Positions 28,420-36,984 of a stretch of DNA of 41,305 nucleotides are shown piece after piece (the stretch's first letter is position 1; the number at the start of each line of letters is the position of its first letter). The stretch covers positions 42 to 41,346 of the forward strand of contig NZ_APHR01000048.1 of the NCBI RefSeq assembly GCF_000349205.1. Reading direction: 5' to 3'. The DNA comes from Methylophaga lonarensis MPL. Lineage in GTDB: Bacteria > Pseudomonadota > Gammaproteobacteria > Nitrosococcales > Methylophagaceae. The notes under the pieces were generated by a model. That model saw only the letters and a program-made list of their open reading frames with translations. It was not told the DNA's origin and ran no database searches. The translations under genes and the position numbers were made by a program.

Positions 28420-28959
28420 ATGTCATTGATACTTCTGGACCGGGATGGTGTGATCAATCATGATTCATCGGACTTTATCAAGTCACCCGCTGAGTGGGAG
28501 CCTATTGAGGGCAGCCTTGAGGCGATAGCCAGACTGAATCAGGCTGGCTATCGAGTGGTCGTCGTCAGCAATCAATCTGGAATTGCCCGTGGCTTGCTGG
28601 ATATCGAAACGCTTAATCGCATTCATAGCAAAATGCGTCGAATGTTGGCACAGCTAGGTGGCAAAATCGAAGCCGTGATGTTTTGTCCGCACGGGCCTGA
28701 TGATAATTGTCAGTGTCGAAAACCTGAGCCTGGTATGCTCAAAGATCTGGCACATCGGCTACGCGTTAGTCTTGATAATGTCCCTGCAGTCGGTGATTCC
28801 CTGCGTGATTTACAAGCCGCACAAGCTGTTGGCGCAAGACCGATATTGGTCAAGACGGGTAAAGGTAGAAAAACGTTCAAGCAAGGCATTCCTGATGGAA
28901 TTCCTGTCTATAAAAATCTGGCGGCCGTTGCGGATGCCTTGTTAGAAGCCAAACAGTGA
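28420..28959 (+). CDS. gmhB: D-glycero-beta-D-manno-heptose-1,7-bisphosphate 7-phosphatase
   Basis: A 179-residue HAD-superfamily phosphatase. Motif I is LLDRDGVINHD (nucleophile Asp7, general acid Asp9), motif II VVVSNQSGIARG, a zinc-binding CPH...CQCRKPEPGM loop and motif III VGDSLRDLQAA. It removes the 7-phosphate in ADP-heptose synthesis for the LPS inner core. GGAGG lies upstream. Its stop overlaps the start of the following acyltransferase, and the glyS-gmhB-plsC order is common in gammaproteobacteria. Confidence 0.93.
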   Translation: MSLILLDRDGVINHDSSDFIKSPAEWEPIEGSLEAIARLNQAGYRVVVVSNQSGIARGLLDIETLNRIHSKMRRMLAQLGGKIEAVMFCPHGPDDNCQCRKPEPGMLKDLAHRLRVSLDNVPAVGDSLRDLQAAQAVGARPILVKTGKGRKTFKQGIPDGIPVYKNLAAVADALLEAKQ

Positions 28960-29705
28960 TGTTAATGGTTCGCTCTGCCATTTTTGCGGTATTGCATATC
29001 GTCACCGCGGTCATTTTTTCATTTATTTCCATCTTTGTTTGGCCTTTTCCCTTCAAAACACGTTATAGAATCATGACGCGATGGGCGCAGTTGAATCTGT
29101 GGCTGTTAGCGAGAATCTGCCGTATTGAATACCGGGTCACGGGTCTCGAGAACGTACCTGATGGACCCAGTGTTATTCTTTGCAAGCATCAATCGAGTTG
29201 GGAAACGCTTGCGCTGCAATCGGTGTTTCCACCACAAGTCTGGGTACTGAAACGTGAGTTGTTGTGGCTGCCTTTTTTCGGCTGGGGGCTGGCTTGTCTG
29301 AATCCGATTGCCATCGATCGCAAGGCTGGCAAAAAAGCGCTTCAACAAGTCATTGATCAGGGTAAGCAGCGACTTGATTCGGGTAAATGTGTCGTGGTTT
29401 TTCCAGAAGGCACCCGGGTGCCAGTAGGGCAGATGGGGCGATTTGGCATTGGCGGTGCGAGACTGGCCACTGAAAGTGGTTATCCCGCGGTACCGGTTGC
29501 CCATGATGCGGGTAAGGTCTGGCCCCGACATGGTTTCATAAAATACCCCGGCATGATAAATATGGTGGTTGGAAAACCGATTATTACTGAAGGCAAGACA
29601 GCAACTCAGGTAAATCGAATACTGCAGGACTGGATGATAGAGCAGATGACCAACCTTGAAGGAGCGCCTCCCAAGGTTAAGGACAAGACGCAAGAGGATC
29701 ATTGA
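28959..29705 (+). CDS. 1-acyl-sn-glycerol-3-phosphate acyltransferase
   Basis: A 248-residue PlsC-family enzyme. An N-terminal membrane span (about 8-30) precedes the acyltransferase domain with KHQSSWE at 76-82, an HX4E variant of the catalytic HX4D that is usual in this subfamily, and the phosphate-binding FPEGTR at 148-153. It acylates lysophosphatidate in the inner membrane. Start choices are GTG 28956, ATG 28959 or ATG 28965; ATG 28959 touches the gmhB stop. The downstream FimX-like gene begins at the stop codon. Confidence 0.88.
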   Translation: MLMVRSAIFAVLHIVTAVIFSFISIFVWPFPFKTRYRIMTRWAQLNLWLLARICRIEYRVTGLENVPDGPSVILCKHQSSWETLALQSVFPPQVWVLKRELLWLPFFGWGLACLNPIAIDRKAGKKALQQVIDQGKQRLDSGKCVVVFPEGTRVPVGQMGRFGIGGARLATESGYPAVPVAHDAGKVWPRHGFIKYPGMINMVVGKPIITEGKTATQVNRILQDWMIEQMTNLEGAPPKVKDKTQEDH

Positions 29706-29706
29706 T

Positions 29707-31791
29707 GTGGTAAGAGCAGAAGGTATTTTGAGGCTTTTGATAGTCGATGATTCGTTGAGCGAAGCTGATAGCGTTATCAATGCCCTGAGAATTGCCGGGC
29801 ATGCTGTTCGGGCGTCTCGAGTGGAAACACTTGATGAAGTTGAAAGTGCGGTCAACAAGCAGTCCTGGGATATGCTGATTTGCCGCGATCAGCTTGTTGG
29901 GGTTTCACCCAGAGAAATTACCAGTCTTTTGATTAGACTCGGCCGTGATTTACCTTGCATCGTATTAATTAACAAACAGTCTGTTGAAACCGAACTATTC
30001 GGATGTGGTGCTCATGATTTGGTGCTTGTCGGTGATATTCCGCGCTTACAATTTGCTGTGAACCGCGAGCTCGATAGTCTGTTCATGAGACGTTTGTGTC
30101 GCCGCAATGAGCGAGCGCTTCGCGAGAGTGAGAAGCGTTCACGCGCATTGCTTGAAAGTTCGCGTGATGCCGTAGCTTACATGCATGAAGGCATGCATAT
30201 CTATGTAAATCGTGCTTACCTCAAACTGTTCGGCTATGAAGAGGCTGAGGATATTGATGGTTTGCCGATACTGGATCTGGTCATTCTCGATGACCATGCC
30301 AGGTTTAAGGCCGTATTTCGTCAGTTCTCAGAGCAACCGGATAGTGAGCCGGAGCTTGTCAATGTGCAGTGTCTCAAATCTGATGGTTCAATTTTTGCGG
30401 CAGAAATCGAGTTCAGTCATGCCCGAGTGGAAGGTGAGGACTGTACGCAGGTGGTAGTTCGTGATTACAGCACAACTGATTTGATGGAGCGTCAGTCAGA
30501 TCTGTTGAGCGAGCATGATCTTTTGACTGGCTTTTACAGTCGTTCAGGCTTCATGAATCTATTCGAAAAGCTGGTGTTCGAAGTCGCTGAAGGTCACAAG
30601 GAAGCGGTTCTGATGTATCTGGTGCTTGATGACTTTCAGTCAATCAAGGAGCAGGTTGGACTCGCCAATAGTGACGTTATTCTCAAAAGCATTGCGGAAC
30701 TGCTTAAGAAGGTACAAAAGGAAGATGAACTCATTGGCCGTTATGGTGATCAGGTGTTCACGATTGTTGTGCCCAGCAGTGATGCAAAGCAGATCGACAG
30801 CCGGGCAGAAATTTATCGAAAAACCGTTGCCGATTTCATGTTTCTCAACGAAGGCAAAAAAATCGACGTCAAATGCAGTATTGGTTTGAGCAGGGTGTCG
30901 GAGAATACGCCAACAGCACAAGTAGTCCTTGAAAATGCAGATCGTGCCTGCATACATGCTCTGAAAGCCGGGGGTGATCAGTGTATTCACTACGAAAATA
31001 CGATTACACAGCAGGCACAAGTTTCTGCAGACAATCAATGGGCGGACCGCCTTAGCGAAGCACTTGAGAATGATGGCTTTGTCTTGCATTATCAGCCGAT
31101 TGTCAGCCTGCATGGACAGACGCAGGAGTTTTATGAAGTTTTGCTCCGCCTGAAAGGGGGGGAAGATAGTCTGGTCTATCCGGGCAAATTTATTCACGAT
31201 CCGAATGTTCAGCCGATGATGGCTGAGATCGACAAGTGGGTCATTCGAAATGCCCTGAATGTGTTAGCCCAGCACAGACAATCACATCCACGCACTCGGT
31301 TTTTCATCAAGCTGACTGAGCAATCAATGCATGAAAAGGATTTTGTCGCCTGGCTGGCCACGTCACTCAAAGCAAATAATCTGGATGGTAACAGCCTGAT
31401 ATTTGAAATCAGTGAAACCGCGGCTTTGACGGATCTCGAACAGTCAAAAGCGACTATCCAGAAGTTACAAGAAATTGGTTGTGAGTTCGGTCTGGAGCAC
31501 TTTGGCTCGGGCATTGATTTTTCACACAGCCTGAATGTGCTGAATGTGGACTATCTGAAAATCAACGGCACTTTTGTGCAGCACATGGCGACTGACTCTG
31601 AAAATCAGGCCGCCGTGAAAGCCATTATTGATATGACCCGGCAAGCGGGTAAGAAGTGTATTGCCGAGTTTGTCTCGGACGCTAGCAGTCTGGCTATCTT
31701 ATGGCAGTTGGGTGTGGATTATGCCCAAGGCTACTATATTCACGAACCTTCAGATCAGCTCGACTACAATTTTGATGATGATGAAATGTAA
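29707..31791 (+). CDS. FimX-like protein: REC-PAS-degenerate GGDEF-degenerate EAL
   Basis: With the GTG start at 29707 (AGAGGA eight bases upstream) the protein has 694 residues, close to P. aeruginosa FimX. Order: receiver-like domain (9-125, RLLIVDDSLSEADSV, phospho-Asp position altered to CRDQL), PAS (about 150-260, AVAYMHEGMHIYVNRAYLKLFGYE), GGDEF-like (275-435) and EAL-like (445-690). The GGDEF site reads YGDQVF. The EAL site reads EVLLRL, the catalytic DDFG is EHFGSG near 596, and KID is KIN. It is therefore probably enzymatically inactive and a cyclic di-GMP receptor, as FimX is in type IV pilus assembly (known for Pseudomonas and Xanthomonas). No pilus genes are in the window. Confidence 0.88.
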   Translation: MVRAEGILRLLIVDDSLSEADSVINALRIAGHAVRASRVETLDEVESAVNKQSWDMLICRDQLVGVSPREITSLLIRLGRDLPCIVLINKQSVETELFGCGAHDLVLVGDIPRLQFAVNRELDSLFMRRLCRRNERALRESEKRSRALLESSRDAVAYMHEGMHIYVNRAYLKLFGYEEAEDIDGLPILDLVILDDHARFKAVFRQFSEQPDSEPELVNVQCLKSDGSIFAAEIEFSHARVEGEDCTQVVVRDYSTTDLMERQSDLLSEHDLLTGFYSRSGFMNLFEKLVFEVAEGHKEAVLMYLVLDDFQSIKEQVGLANSDVILKSIAELLKKVQKEDELIGRYGDQVFTIVVPSSDAKQIDSRAEIYRKTVADFMFLNEGKKIDVKCSIGLSRVSENTPTAQVVLENADRACIHALKAGGDQCIHYENTITQQAQVSADNQWADRLSEALENDGFVLHYQPIVSLHGQTQEFYEVLLRLKGGEDSLVYPGKFIHDPNVQPMMAEIDKWVIRNALNVLAQHRQSHPRTRFFIKLTEQSMHEKDFVAWLATSLKANNLDGNSLIFEISETAALTDLEQSKATIQKLQEIGCEFGLEHFGSGIDFSHSLNVLNVDYLKINGTFVQHMATDSENQAAVKAIIDMTRQAGKKCIAEFVSDASSLAILWQLGVDYAQGYYIHEPSDQLDYNFDDDEM

Positions 31792-31831
31792 AAACGGGCC
31801 AATGCGTGAAAATCACATTGGCCCGTTTTTT
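31789..31831. terminator. Strong bidirectional terminator between the FimX-like gene and htpX
   Basis: An A-rich run and CGGGCCAATG (31795-31804) pair with CATTGGCCCG (31816-31825) across an 11-base loop, followed by T residues. It serves the two converging genes. Confidence 0.9.
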
Positions 31832-31841
31832 CGTTGAAGAG

Positions 31842-32720
31842 TTAGCGGAAGTTACGCAGCGCGTTGATGCGATCTTCAATCTTCGGGTGTGTCATGAACA
31901 ATGCACTCAAGCCACCTCGACCGCCTGAAATACCAAAGGCATGCAGTTGATCAGGCAATGGCTCGTTGGCGGTTCCAGCAAGCCTTTGTAACGCAGCAAT
32001 CATCTTGTTTGGACCGACCAGTCGTGCAGCCCCTGCATCAGCGCGAAATTCACGTTGGCGGCTGAACCACATCACGATGATACTGGCGAGAATGCCCAAA
32101 ACAAGTTCAGCAATGATCGAGGTGATCCAGAAGGCTGGTCCATGTCCGCGTTCTGTTTTAAATACCACCCTGTCCACCAGATGGCCGATAACGCGTGACA
32201 GGAAAATCACAAAGGTATTCACAACCCCCTGAATCAGGGCCATTGTCACCATGTCACCGTTGGCAACATGGCTCACTTCATGTGCCAATACCGCCTCAAC
32301 TTCGTCACGGGTCATGGTTTGCATCAGGCCAGTACTGACAGCGACCAGTGCGTTGTTACGTTTCATTCCTGTGGCAAAGGCGTTGGGATCCGGTGCATTG
32401 TAGATGGCCACTTCTGGCATGCCGATTCCGGCCTGCTGGGCTTGTCTACGAACAGTTTCAACTAACCAGCGTTCGGTTTCGTTTCGAGGTGTTTCGATGA
32501 CTTGTGCACCGGTCAGACGTTTAGCGGTCCACTTGGAAATGGCCAGTGAAATAAACGAACCTGTAAACCCAATCACTGCTGCAAAAACCAGTAGTGAGTT
32601 CAGGTTGAGATTTGTGCCGGTTTCATCCAGCAAGCTCTCGATCCCCAGCAAACGCATGGTGATACTCAAGACCACCAGGATGGCGATGTTGGTCGCCAGG
32701 AATAGCATGATTCGTTGCAT
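31842..32720 (-). CDS. htpX: Membrane zinc metalloprotease HtpX
   Basis: A 292-residue M48 protease with N-terminal spans ([17 protein letters not shown]; a second near 40-60), the zinc motif HEVSH near 145-150 followed by VANGDMVTM, two further spans and the third zinc ligand in [13 protein letters not shown]. It degrades misfolded inner-membrane proteins. ATG 32720 is chosen because AGAGGA lies eight bases upstream and E. coli HtpX begins similarly; a TTG two codons earlier lies too close to that Shine-Dalgarno. Confidence 0.95.
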   Translation of the reverse strand: MQRIMLFLATNIAILVVLSITMRLLGIESLLDETGTNLNLNSLLVFAAVIGFTGSFISLAISKWTAKRLTGAQVIETPRNETERWLVETVRRQAQQAGIGMPEVAIYNAPDPNAFATGMKRNNALVAVSTGLMQTMTRDEVEAVLAHEVSHVANGDMVTMALIQGVVNTFVIFLSRVIGHLVDRVVFKTERGHGPAFWITSIIAELVLGILASIIVMWFSRQREFRADAGAARLVGPNKMIAALQRLAGTANEPLPDQLHAFGISGGRGGLSALFMTHPKIEDRINALRNFR

Positions 32721-32762
32721 AAACAATTTCCTCTGAATTAAATCGACAACAAATATGGGTAA

Positions 32763-33887
32763 TCAGGTCAGGTTTTTCAAGCGCAGGGCAACTTTTTTGC
32801 GGAAAAACTCGCATTGTTGCTCCAGTCTTTCAAAGCGCTGGATTGTATCTGGTGCTTCAATGCACAGACTGCAGACAGGATCTCCTTCTGCATGGATGGT
32901 GCCTGGTGCAGGAAGATCACAAAAGTCTGCAGGCCAATTGAGGTCGTGCGGTATTGTCAGCATTTGCTCAGCAAAAAAATGATACAGCAAACGATATGAC
33001 ATTTTGATGTCTGGTAAATTCTGTGGTGCTGCTATCTGCCAATGCAGCCAGTCCACGGTTTCTGGCAACAGCTGGCAGGAGGCGCTGGGTCTTGGGTTTA
33101 ACTCTAGTAACAGCAGCTGTCCTGTGTCACTGACCATGAAATCCAGGCTGTTCAAACCGCGTAAATTCAGTCGTTGCTGAATTTGCATGATGGCATCCAT
33201 CACCGCCTGCTGCTGGTGTGTGGCTAACTCGGGATGGTTATACAGTGTTTGCAGACGGAAATCACCGTTATCCGCATCAACGCAAATCTGTCGATTGAAC
33301 ATCAATAACCGTGGTTGATATTGTGCATCTATGACAAACAGCGCTGAATAGCTGATGCCATGCACGTGCCGCTGCAAATAGTGTGACTTGTCGCTGATAG
33401 ATTGCTCAGCGCTGATGTGTGAACCTCCCCATCCTGCTGCATCTTTCAGTAGCCACTGACCAGTGCTTTGTGGCTGGTAAGTGACTTCCGGGTGGGGCAG
33501 TTGCAGCGAGTCCAGTAGTGTAAACCATGGCATCGGCTGACAGACCTGGCTGCAGACTTCTGCTGAGTTAGCTGTCGAATGAATGTGTTCAGGTAAATCT
33601 GTCAGGGCGGGGTATAGATACTCAATTCCGGTGCCAATGATCAGATAGGCCGTTTGACCCTCTGCGAGCAGCTCGATGGTCTCGTGAAGTTGCTGTGGGC
33701 TGACAGTTGTAATCGGCTCAAGCCTGATAAATCGCTCGCAATGTTGAACACTGTCGCTATCTGCAAAACAGTCTGCTGCCCTGACACGATAGCCGTGACG
33801 GGCAGCAGACTGAATCAGAAATCGAGCACTCTGGGCAATAATAATCAGCAGTGTCGATGCTGCTGGACGCTCAGACTGCTGTAGCAT
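32763..33887 (-). CDS. ATP-grasp protein of the H4MPT gene cluster
   Basis: A 374-residue protein with a Rossmann-like N-terminal part (STLLIIIAQSARFLIQSAARHGYRVRAAD), then ATP-grasp features: WLLKDAAGWGGSHI (lysine and glycine loop) and LLLLELNPRPSAS (metal/ATP residues, near 261-270). ATP-grasp proteins of this kind are conserved beside H4MPT genes in methylotrophs and are suspected to ligate a group during (dephospho-)H4MPT synthesis; the exact reaction is not known to me. It follows mtdB by four bases (ATG 33887, TAA 33892-33894), so translational coupling is likely. A longer frame from 33956 overlaps mtdB and is unlikely to be the start. Confidence 0.8.
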   Translation of the reverse strand: MLQQSERPAASTLLIIIAQSARFLIQSAARHGYRVRAADCFADSDSVQHCERFIRLEPITTVSPQQLHETIELLAEGQTAYLIIGTGIEYLYPALTDLPEHIHSTANSAEVCSQVCQPMPWFTLLDSLQLPHPEVTYQPQSTGQWLLKDAAGWGGSHISAEQSISDKSHYLQRHVHGISYSALFVIDAQYQPRLLMFNRQICVDADNGDFRLQTLYNHPELATHQQQAVMDAIMQIQQRLNLRGLNSLDFMVSDTGQLLLLELNPRPSASCQLLPETVDWLHWQIAAPQNLPDIKMSYRLLYHFFAEQMLTIPHDLNWPADFCDLPAPGTIHAEGDPVCSLCIEAPDTIQRFERLEQQCEFFRKKVALRLKNLT

Positions 33888-33891
33888 GGGC

Positions 33892-34800
33892 TTAGACGAG
33901 TTTGCGGGCACCCTCAAAAGCATTCCGGAAATCAAGGAACACAGGCTCCTCGTCACTCTCCAGGGTTTCCCTCAGCAGTGCTTGCTGAAGCTTGTATTTA
34001 ACGTTACCGATGGCCAATGCACCAATACCCACGGCATTTGGCGATTGTGTGGCGAATTTCAGAGGCTCGCCGTTGTGCATCAACTCGACGCCTTCAATTC
34101 CCAGTGGTGCCACAGCATTAACATCACCGGCGACTTTCAATTGTGTTGCATCGGCAAGTACTGGTGCATTCAGTACCTGTACGCCGGCTTTGGCGGTACA
34201 GAAAACAACATCTGCCGTTGACAAAAGACGCGCTTTGTCAGCGTCAGATGCCGCGGTGGTCGCGCGCAGTTTGACGCCGTAGCGTTGTTCGGCTTCTTTC
34301 GCGTACTCAAGTGCGGTGTCGATGGAGAAATGGTCGACGATAGTGGTATCAGCACCTTGCTGAGCAGCAATCACTGCGGTTGCCAGACCAACCGGACCTG
34401 TACCACCAAAAACGACGGCACGCAGGCCATTGAAATCCTGATTGAAATGTTTTTTCAGTTCACGCTCAACGCAGGCCACCAGAGCTGCGGCTGTGGTGAA
34501 TGCGCCGCTTGGATCGGCAAATACTGAGATCTGAAATGGCGGTTCCATGGACTTTTTGGCAGCTTCGAGCATATCCATGGCGACACCAATGTCACGTCCA
34601 CCGATGAACATTCCCGTTTTTTTCACCCCAGCCGGACCTCGGGAAAAGACCGCATCCTGAGTTAAACCAGGCACCTCACTCAGCTCGACATTGTTGTAAG
34701 GCATGATGATGTCATAGCCTGCATCCAAGGCCATATTGATATCAAATGGACTGTTGTACTTCATTGGATTGAGCATGTGGATGATGGAGCGTTTTGCCAT
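33892..34800 (-). CDS. mtdB: Methylene-tetrahydromethanopterin dehydrogenase MtdB
   Basis: A 302-residue protein resembling Methylobacterium extorquens MtdB over its length: SIIHMLNPMKYNSPFDINMALDAG, TQDAVFSRGP, GMFIGGRD, VFADPSGAFTTAAA, and GIGALAIGNVKYKLQ near the end. The Rossmann loop FGGTGPVG lies at 131-138. The second beta strand ends IVDHF with Asp156, which in Rossmann enzymes usually favours NAD over NADP (inference). It oxidises methylene-H4MPT to methenyl-H4MPT in formaldehyde oxidation. AGAGGGA precedes the ATG. mptG is 43 bases upstream. Confidence 0.92.
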   Translation of the reverse strand: MAKRSIIHMLNPMKYNSPFDINMALDAGYDIIMPYNNVELSEVPGLTQDAVFSRGPAGVKKTGMFIGGRDIGVAMDMLEAAKKSMEPPFQISVFADPSGAFTTAAALVACVERELKKHFNQDFNGLRAVVFGGTGPVGLATAVIAAQQGADTTIVDHFSIDTALEYAKEAEQRYGVKLRATTAASDADKARLLSTADVVFCTAKAGVQVLNAPVLADATQLKVAGDVNAVAPLGIEGVELMHNGEPLKFATQSPNAVGIGALAIGNVKYKLQQALLRETLESDEEPVFLDFRNAFEGARKLV

Positions 34801-34843
34801 GTGAAAGTCCCTCTAAGAGTGAGTCTAAATTAGGATTAGCCGT

Positions 34844-35893
34844 TTATATGTTTTGTTGCTTCGTTGTTGTCATTGCACCAGAAGTATCACATTGTGCAGC
34901 CACAAACGACAAGTGATTGAATTCATCCGCTCGAGTTGCCGAGTACTCTGTTAATTGTTGTATCAGTGCCTGAGCTGATTTTGGATTGGTAGTGAATATG
35001 CAGCCAGTTGGACCCCATGAACTTTGTGCCACTCCTCTAAAGCCGAGAGAGTGGGCATAGTCAAGCAGCTTTGCTACTTGAGCACTGGCATACTGACCTC
35101 CTTGAATCGGGGCAAAGTGGCTGCCGATCAGCCGTTGAATCTCGGTGACAGCTTCCGAGAAATCGTCCAGATTATTGCTCAGCAGCGCAGGTGCAAGCTG
35201 CATCAGTGTTCTGTGACAAATCGTTTCGGCAGCATGGCGTGGGAAGGCAGGTAAATCACTGAATGCAGATCGTTCGACAGAACCGTGAACACCTTGTTGA
35301 CTGTTGTCAAAAATCAGTACCACTGTCCAATCTGAAGGGAAGGGCAGTCGCATCAGCGTCAGAGGCATTGATGATGAGCGAGAGTCGATGCCTGCATCAA
35401 TGACAAAACCACCGTGTTCGAAGCTGGAAATGCCAATGCCTGAACGTTTGCCCCGTCCAAGTGCTTGGGCGATTGCTTCAGCGGTGGCGTCAATTCCATA
35501 CAACTGGCAAAGCGCATGTCCCAGACTCAGTGCCAGCTGTGTGCCGGAACCCAAGCCGGCATGTTCTGGGATTAACTGATGGATGTGGATGCTGAGTGTT
35601 TGATCTTTGGCCTCAATATGTTGGCCAAGGCTGGCAAAGAAGTCTGATTGTATCTGCAGTAATCTTGGGTATTGGGGAGCTGACTCTGTCAGGCCACTGA
35701 TTGTCGATTGAGCACTACGACTGACTTGCAGCTCTGTGTAATGGCTGTCGATAGCCATTCCTATGCTGCCAAATTTTCTGCCAAGTCCGCCATTAAGATC
35801 CAGAAACCCCAGGTGTAAACGCGCTGGGGATCTGACTCTGACCAAGGCTGGTGTGGTTGTTTGGCAGGCAAATACAGGACTGTTCACGAACAA
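34844..35893 (-). CDS. mptG: Beta-ribofuranosylaminobenzene 5'-phosphate synthase
   Basis: A 349-residue GHMP-kinase-fold enzyme: RVRSPARLHLGFLDLNG near the N-terminus, the glycine loop PEHAGLGSGTQLALSLGHAL, GRGKRSGIGISSFEHGGFVIDAG, and SSWGPTGCIF near the C-terminus. It condenses PRPP with 4-aminobenzoate derivatives, the first committed step of methanopterin synthesis, and is a marker of bacteria that use H4MPT. The apparent start is a TTG at 35893 directly after the mtdA TAA; GTG 35887 is an alternative, and neither has a good Shine-Dalgarno, so it probably depends on translation of mtdA. Confidence 0.9.
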   Translation of the reverse strand: MFVNSPVFACQTTTPALVRVRSPARLHLGFLDLNGGLGRKFGSIGMAIDSHYTELQVSRSAQSTISGLTESAPQYPRLLQIQSDFFASLGQHIEAKDQTLSIHIHQLIPEHAGLGSGTQLALSLGHALCQLYGIDATAEAIAQALGRGKRSGIGISSFEHGGFVIDAGIDSRSSSMPLTLMRLPFPSDWTVVLIFDNSQQGVHGSVERSAFSDLPAFPRHAAETICHRTLMQLAPALLSNNLDDFSEAVTEIQRLIGSHFAPIQGGQYASAQVAKLLDYAHSLGFRGVAQSSWGPTGCIFTTNPKSAQALIQQLTEYSATRADEFNHLSFVAAQCDTSGAMTTTKQQNI

Positions 35894-36757
35894 TTAGGCG
35901 TTATCGATTTTGCAGGCAATGTCATAGATGGTGGTTTCGTCCAGGAACAGGTCATTGGAATCAAACAGCGACGCAATCGCACCACGATGGACTTTCATTT
36001 TGAAATTACCGATGGCAATCGCACCATAGAAACGAACACCATCGCGCTGTTCGCCATTATCCATCACTTCAATACCTTCAACGCCCAGCGGTGGGACTGC
36101 ATTCACATCAGCAATGACTTCAAGTGTTTTACTGCTCGCCCAGCTTGATTTAGGCACGATACAAACGCCTGCAGGTCCCGCTGCAATTGCAACGTGAGCG
36201 TCCTTGAGTAAGGCCTGAACCGCTTCATCACTGCGAGTTTCACCCGGAACAACATCAACGTCGTAGGCTTTTTTCATTTGAGCAACAGTCGCTTTACTAC
36301 GCTCCATGCTGCGGCAGGTGAGTGTGACTTTGGCAGCACCTTCTTTAATGAGATACAAGGCTGTTCTTTGACCGACGGGACCTGCGCCCATAATGACGAC
36401 GTTCTTTCCAGTAATGTCGTAGTTGGTCATCACCTTGCGAGCAATGGCGGCAGCGGTTGTATTGGAGCCATTTGGATCCAGCATCACCGAGACGCGTACC
36501 GGGCCAAAGAAGGCTTTTTTGACAGCCTGGCCTACCAGGTCGCTGGCAGGAACATTGGAGCCACCGATGAAAATTGCGCTATTTTTCAGGTTTTTGCCAC
36601 CGCGAGTAAAAATCATGCCGTGGACATGAGCGGTGACATTATCGCGCGTTGCACCACCATGAGCGATAATGTTGTCAACACCTGCATCGTAAGCAACCGC
36701 TTGATCAAAGGTGCTTGCAACCAAATCGGTGTCAAGATGAAGTAATAGTTTTTTCAT
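35894..36757 (-). CDS. mtdA: MtdA-type methylene-H4F/methylene-H4MPT dehydrogenase
   Basis: A 287-residue protein, one residue shorter than M. extorquens MtdA (288) and collinear with it: KKLLLHLDTD, FTRGGKNLKNSAIFIGG, FFGPVRVSVMLDPNGSNTTAAA, a Rossmann loop GAGPVG at 124-129 and ADVNAVPPLGVEGI. Arg149 and Arg153 just after the second strand (TCRSMERS) suit NADP (inference). MtdA typically reduces NADP with methylene-H4F or methylene-H4MPT. ATG 36757 has GGAGA seven bases upstream. It is the first gene of the mtdA-mptG-mtdB-ATP-grasp operon. An MtdC-type relative cannot be excluded. Confidence 0.88.
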   Translation of the reverse strand: MKKLLLHLDTDLVASTFDQAVAYDAGVDNIIAHGGATRDNVTAHVHGMIFTRGGKNLKNSAIFIGGSNVPASDLVGQAVKKAFFGPVRVSVMLDPNGSNTTAAAIARKVMTNYDITGKNVVIMGAGPVGQRTALYLIKEGAAKVTLTCRSMERSKATVAQMKKAYDVDVVPGETRSDEAVQALLKDAHVAIAAGPAGVCIVPKSSWASSKTLEVIADVNAVPPLGVEGIEVMDNGEQRDGVRFYGAIAIGNFKMKVHRGAIASLFDSNDLFLDETTIYDIACKIDNA

Positions 36758-36826
36758 TGAGTGTCTCCAGCCCGCGCCACAGTGTCTGGGCAATTATTTA
36801 AATGTTAAGCCTTCAATGTTACCCCA

Positions 36827-36864
36827 AGTCAACCTGATGATGAAAATTTAACTATCATCAGGTT
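36827..36864. promoter_or_regulatory. Inverted repeat overlapping a possible -35 box of mtdA
   Basis: AACCTGATGAT (36831-36841) and ATCATCAGGTT (36854-36864) form a perfect 11-base inverted repeat with a 12-base AT-rich spacer. On the minus strand the repeat runs directly into TTGACT (36832-36827), a good -35, though the -10 at the right distance is weak. It is probably an operator for a dimeric regulator of mtdA; a hairpin role is possible but there is no T run. Confidence 0.5.
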
Positions 36865-36984
36865 TCTGCTTGGACTTGCATCGACCCTGATATGTCATGT
36901 AACACTATATATGGATTCCTAGGAACTAATTATAAAGGTCCGGGTCTGAACAAACACCTTCATAATAATTAAGGGAGAGCATGA

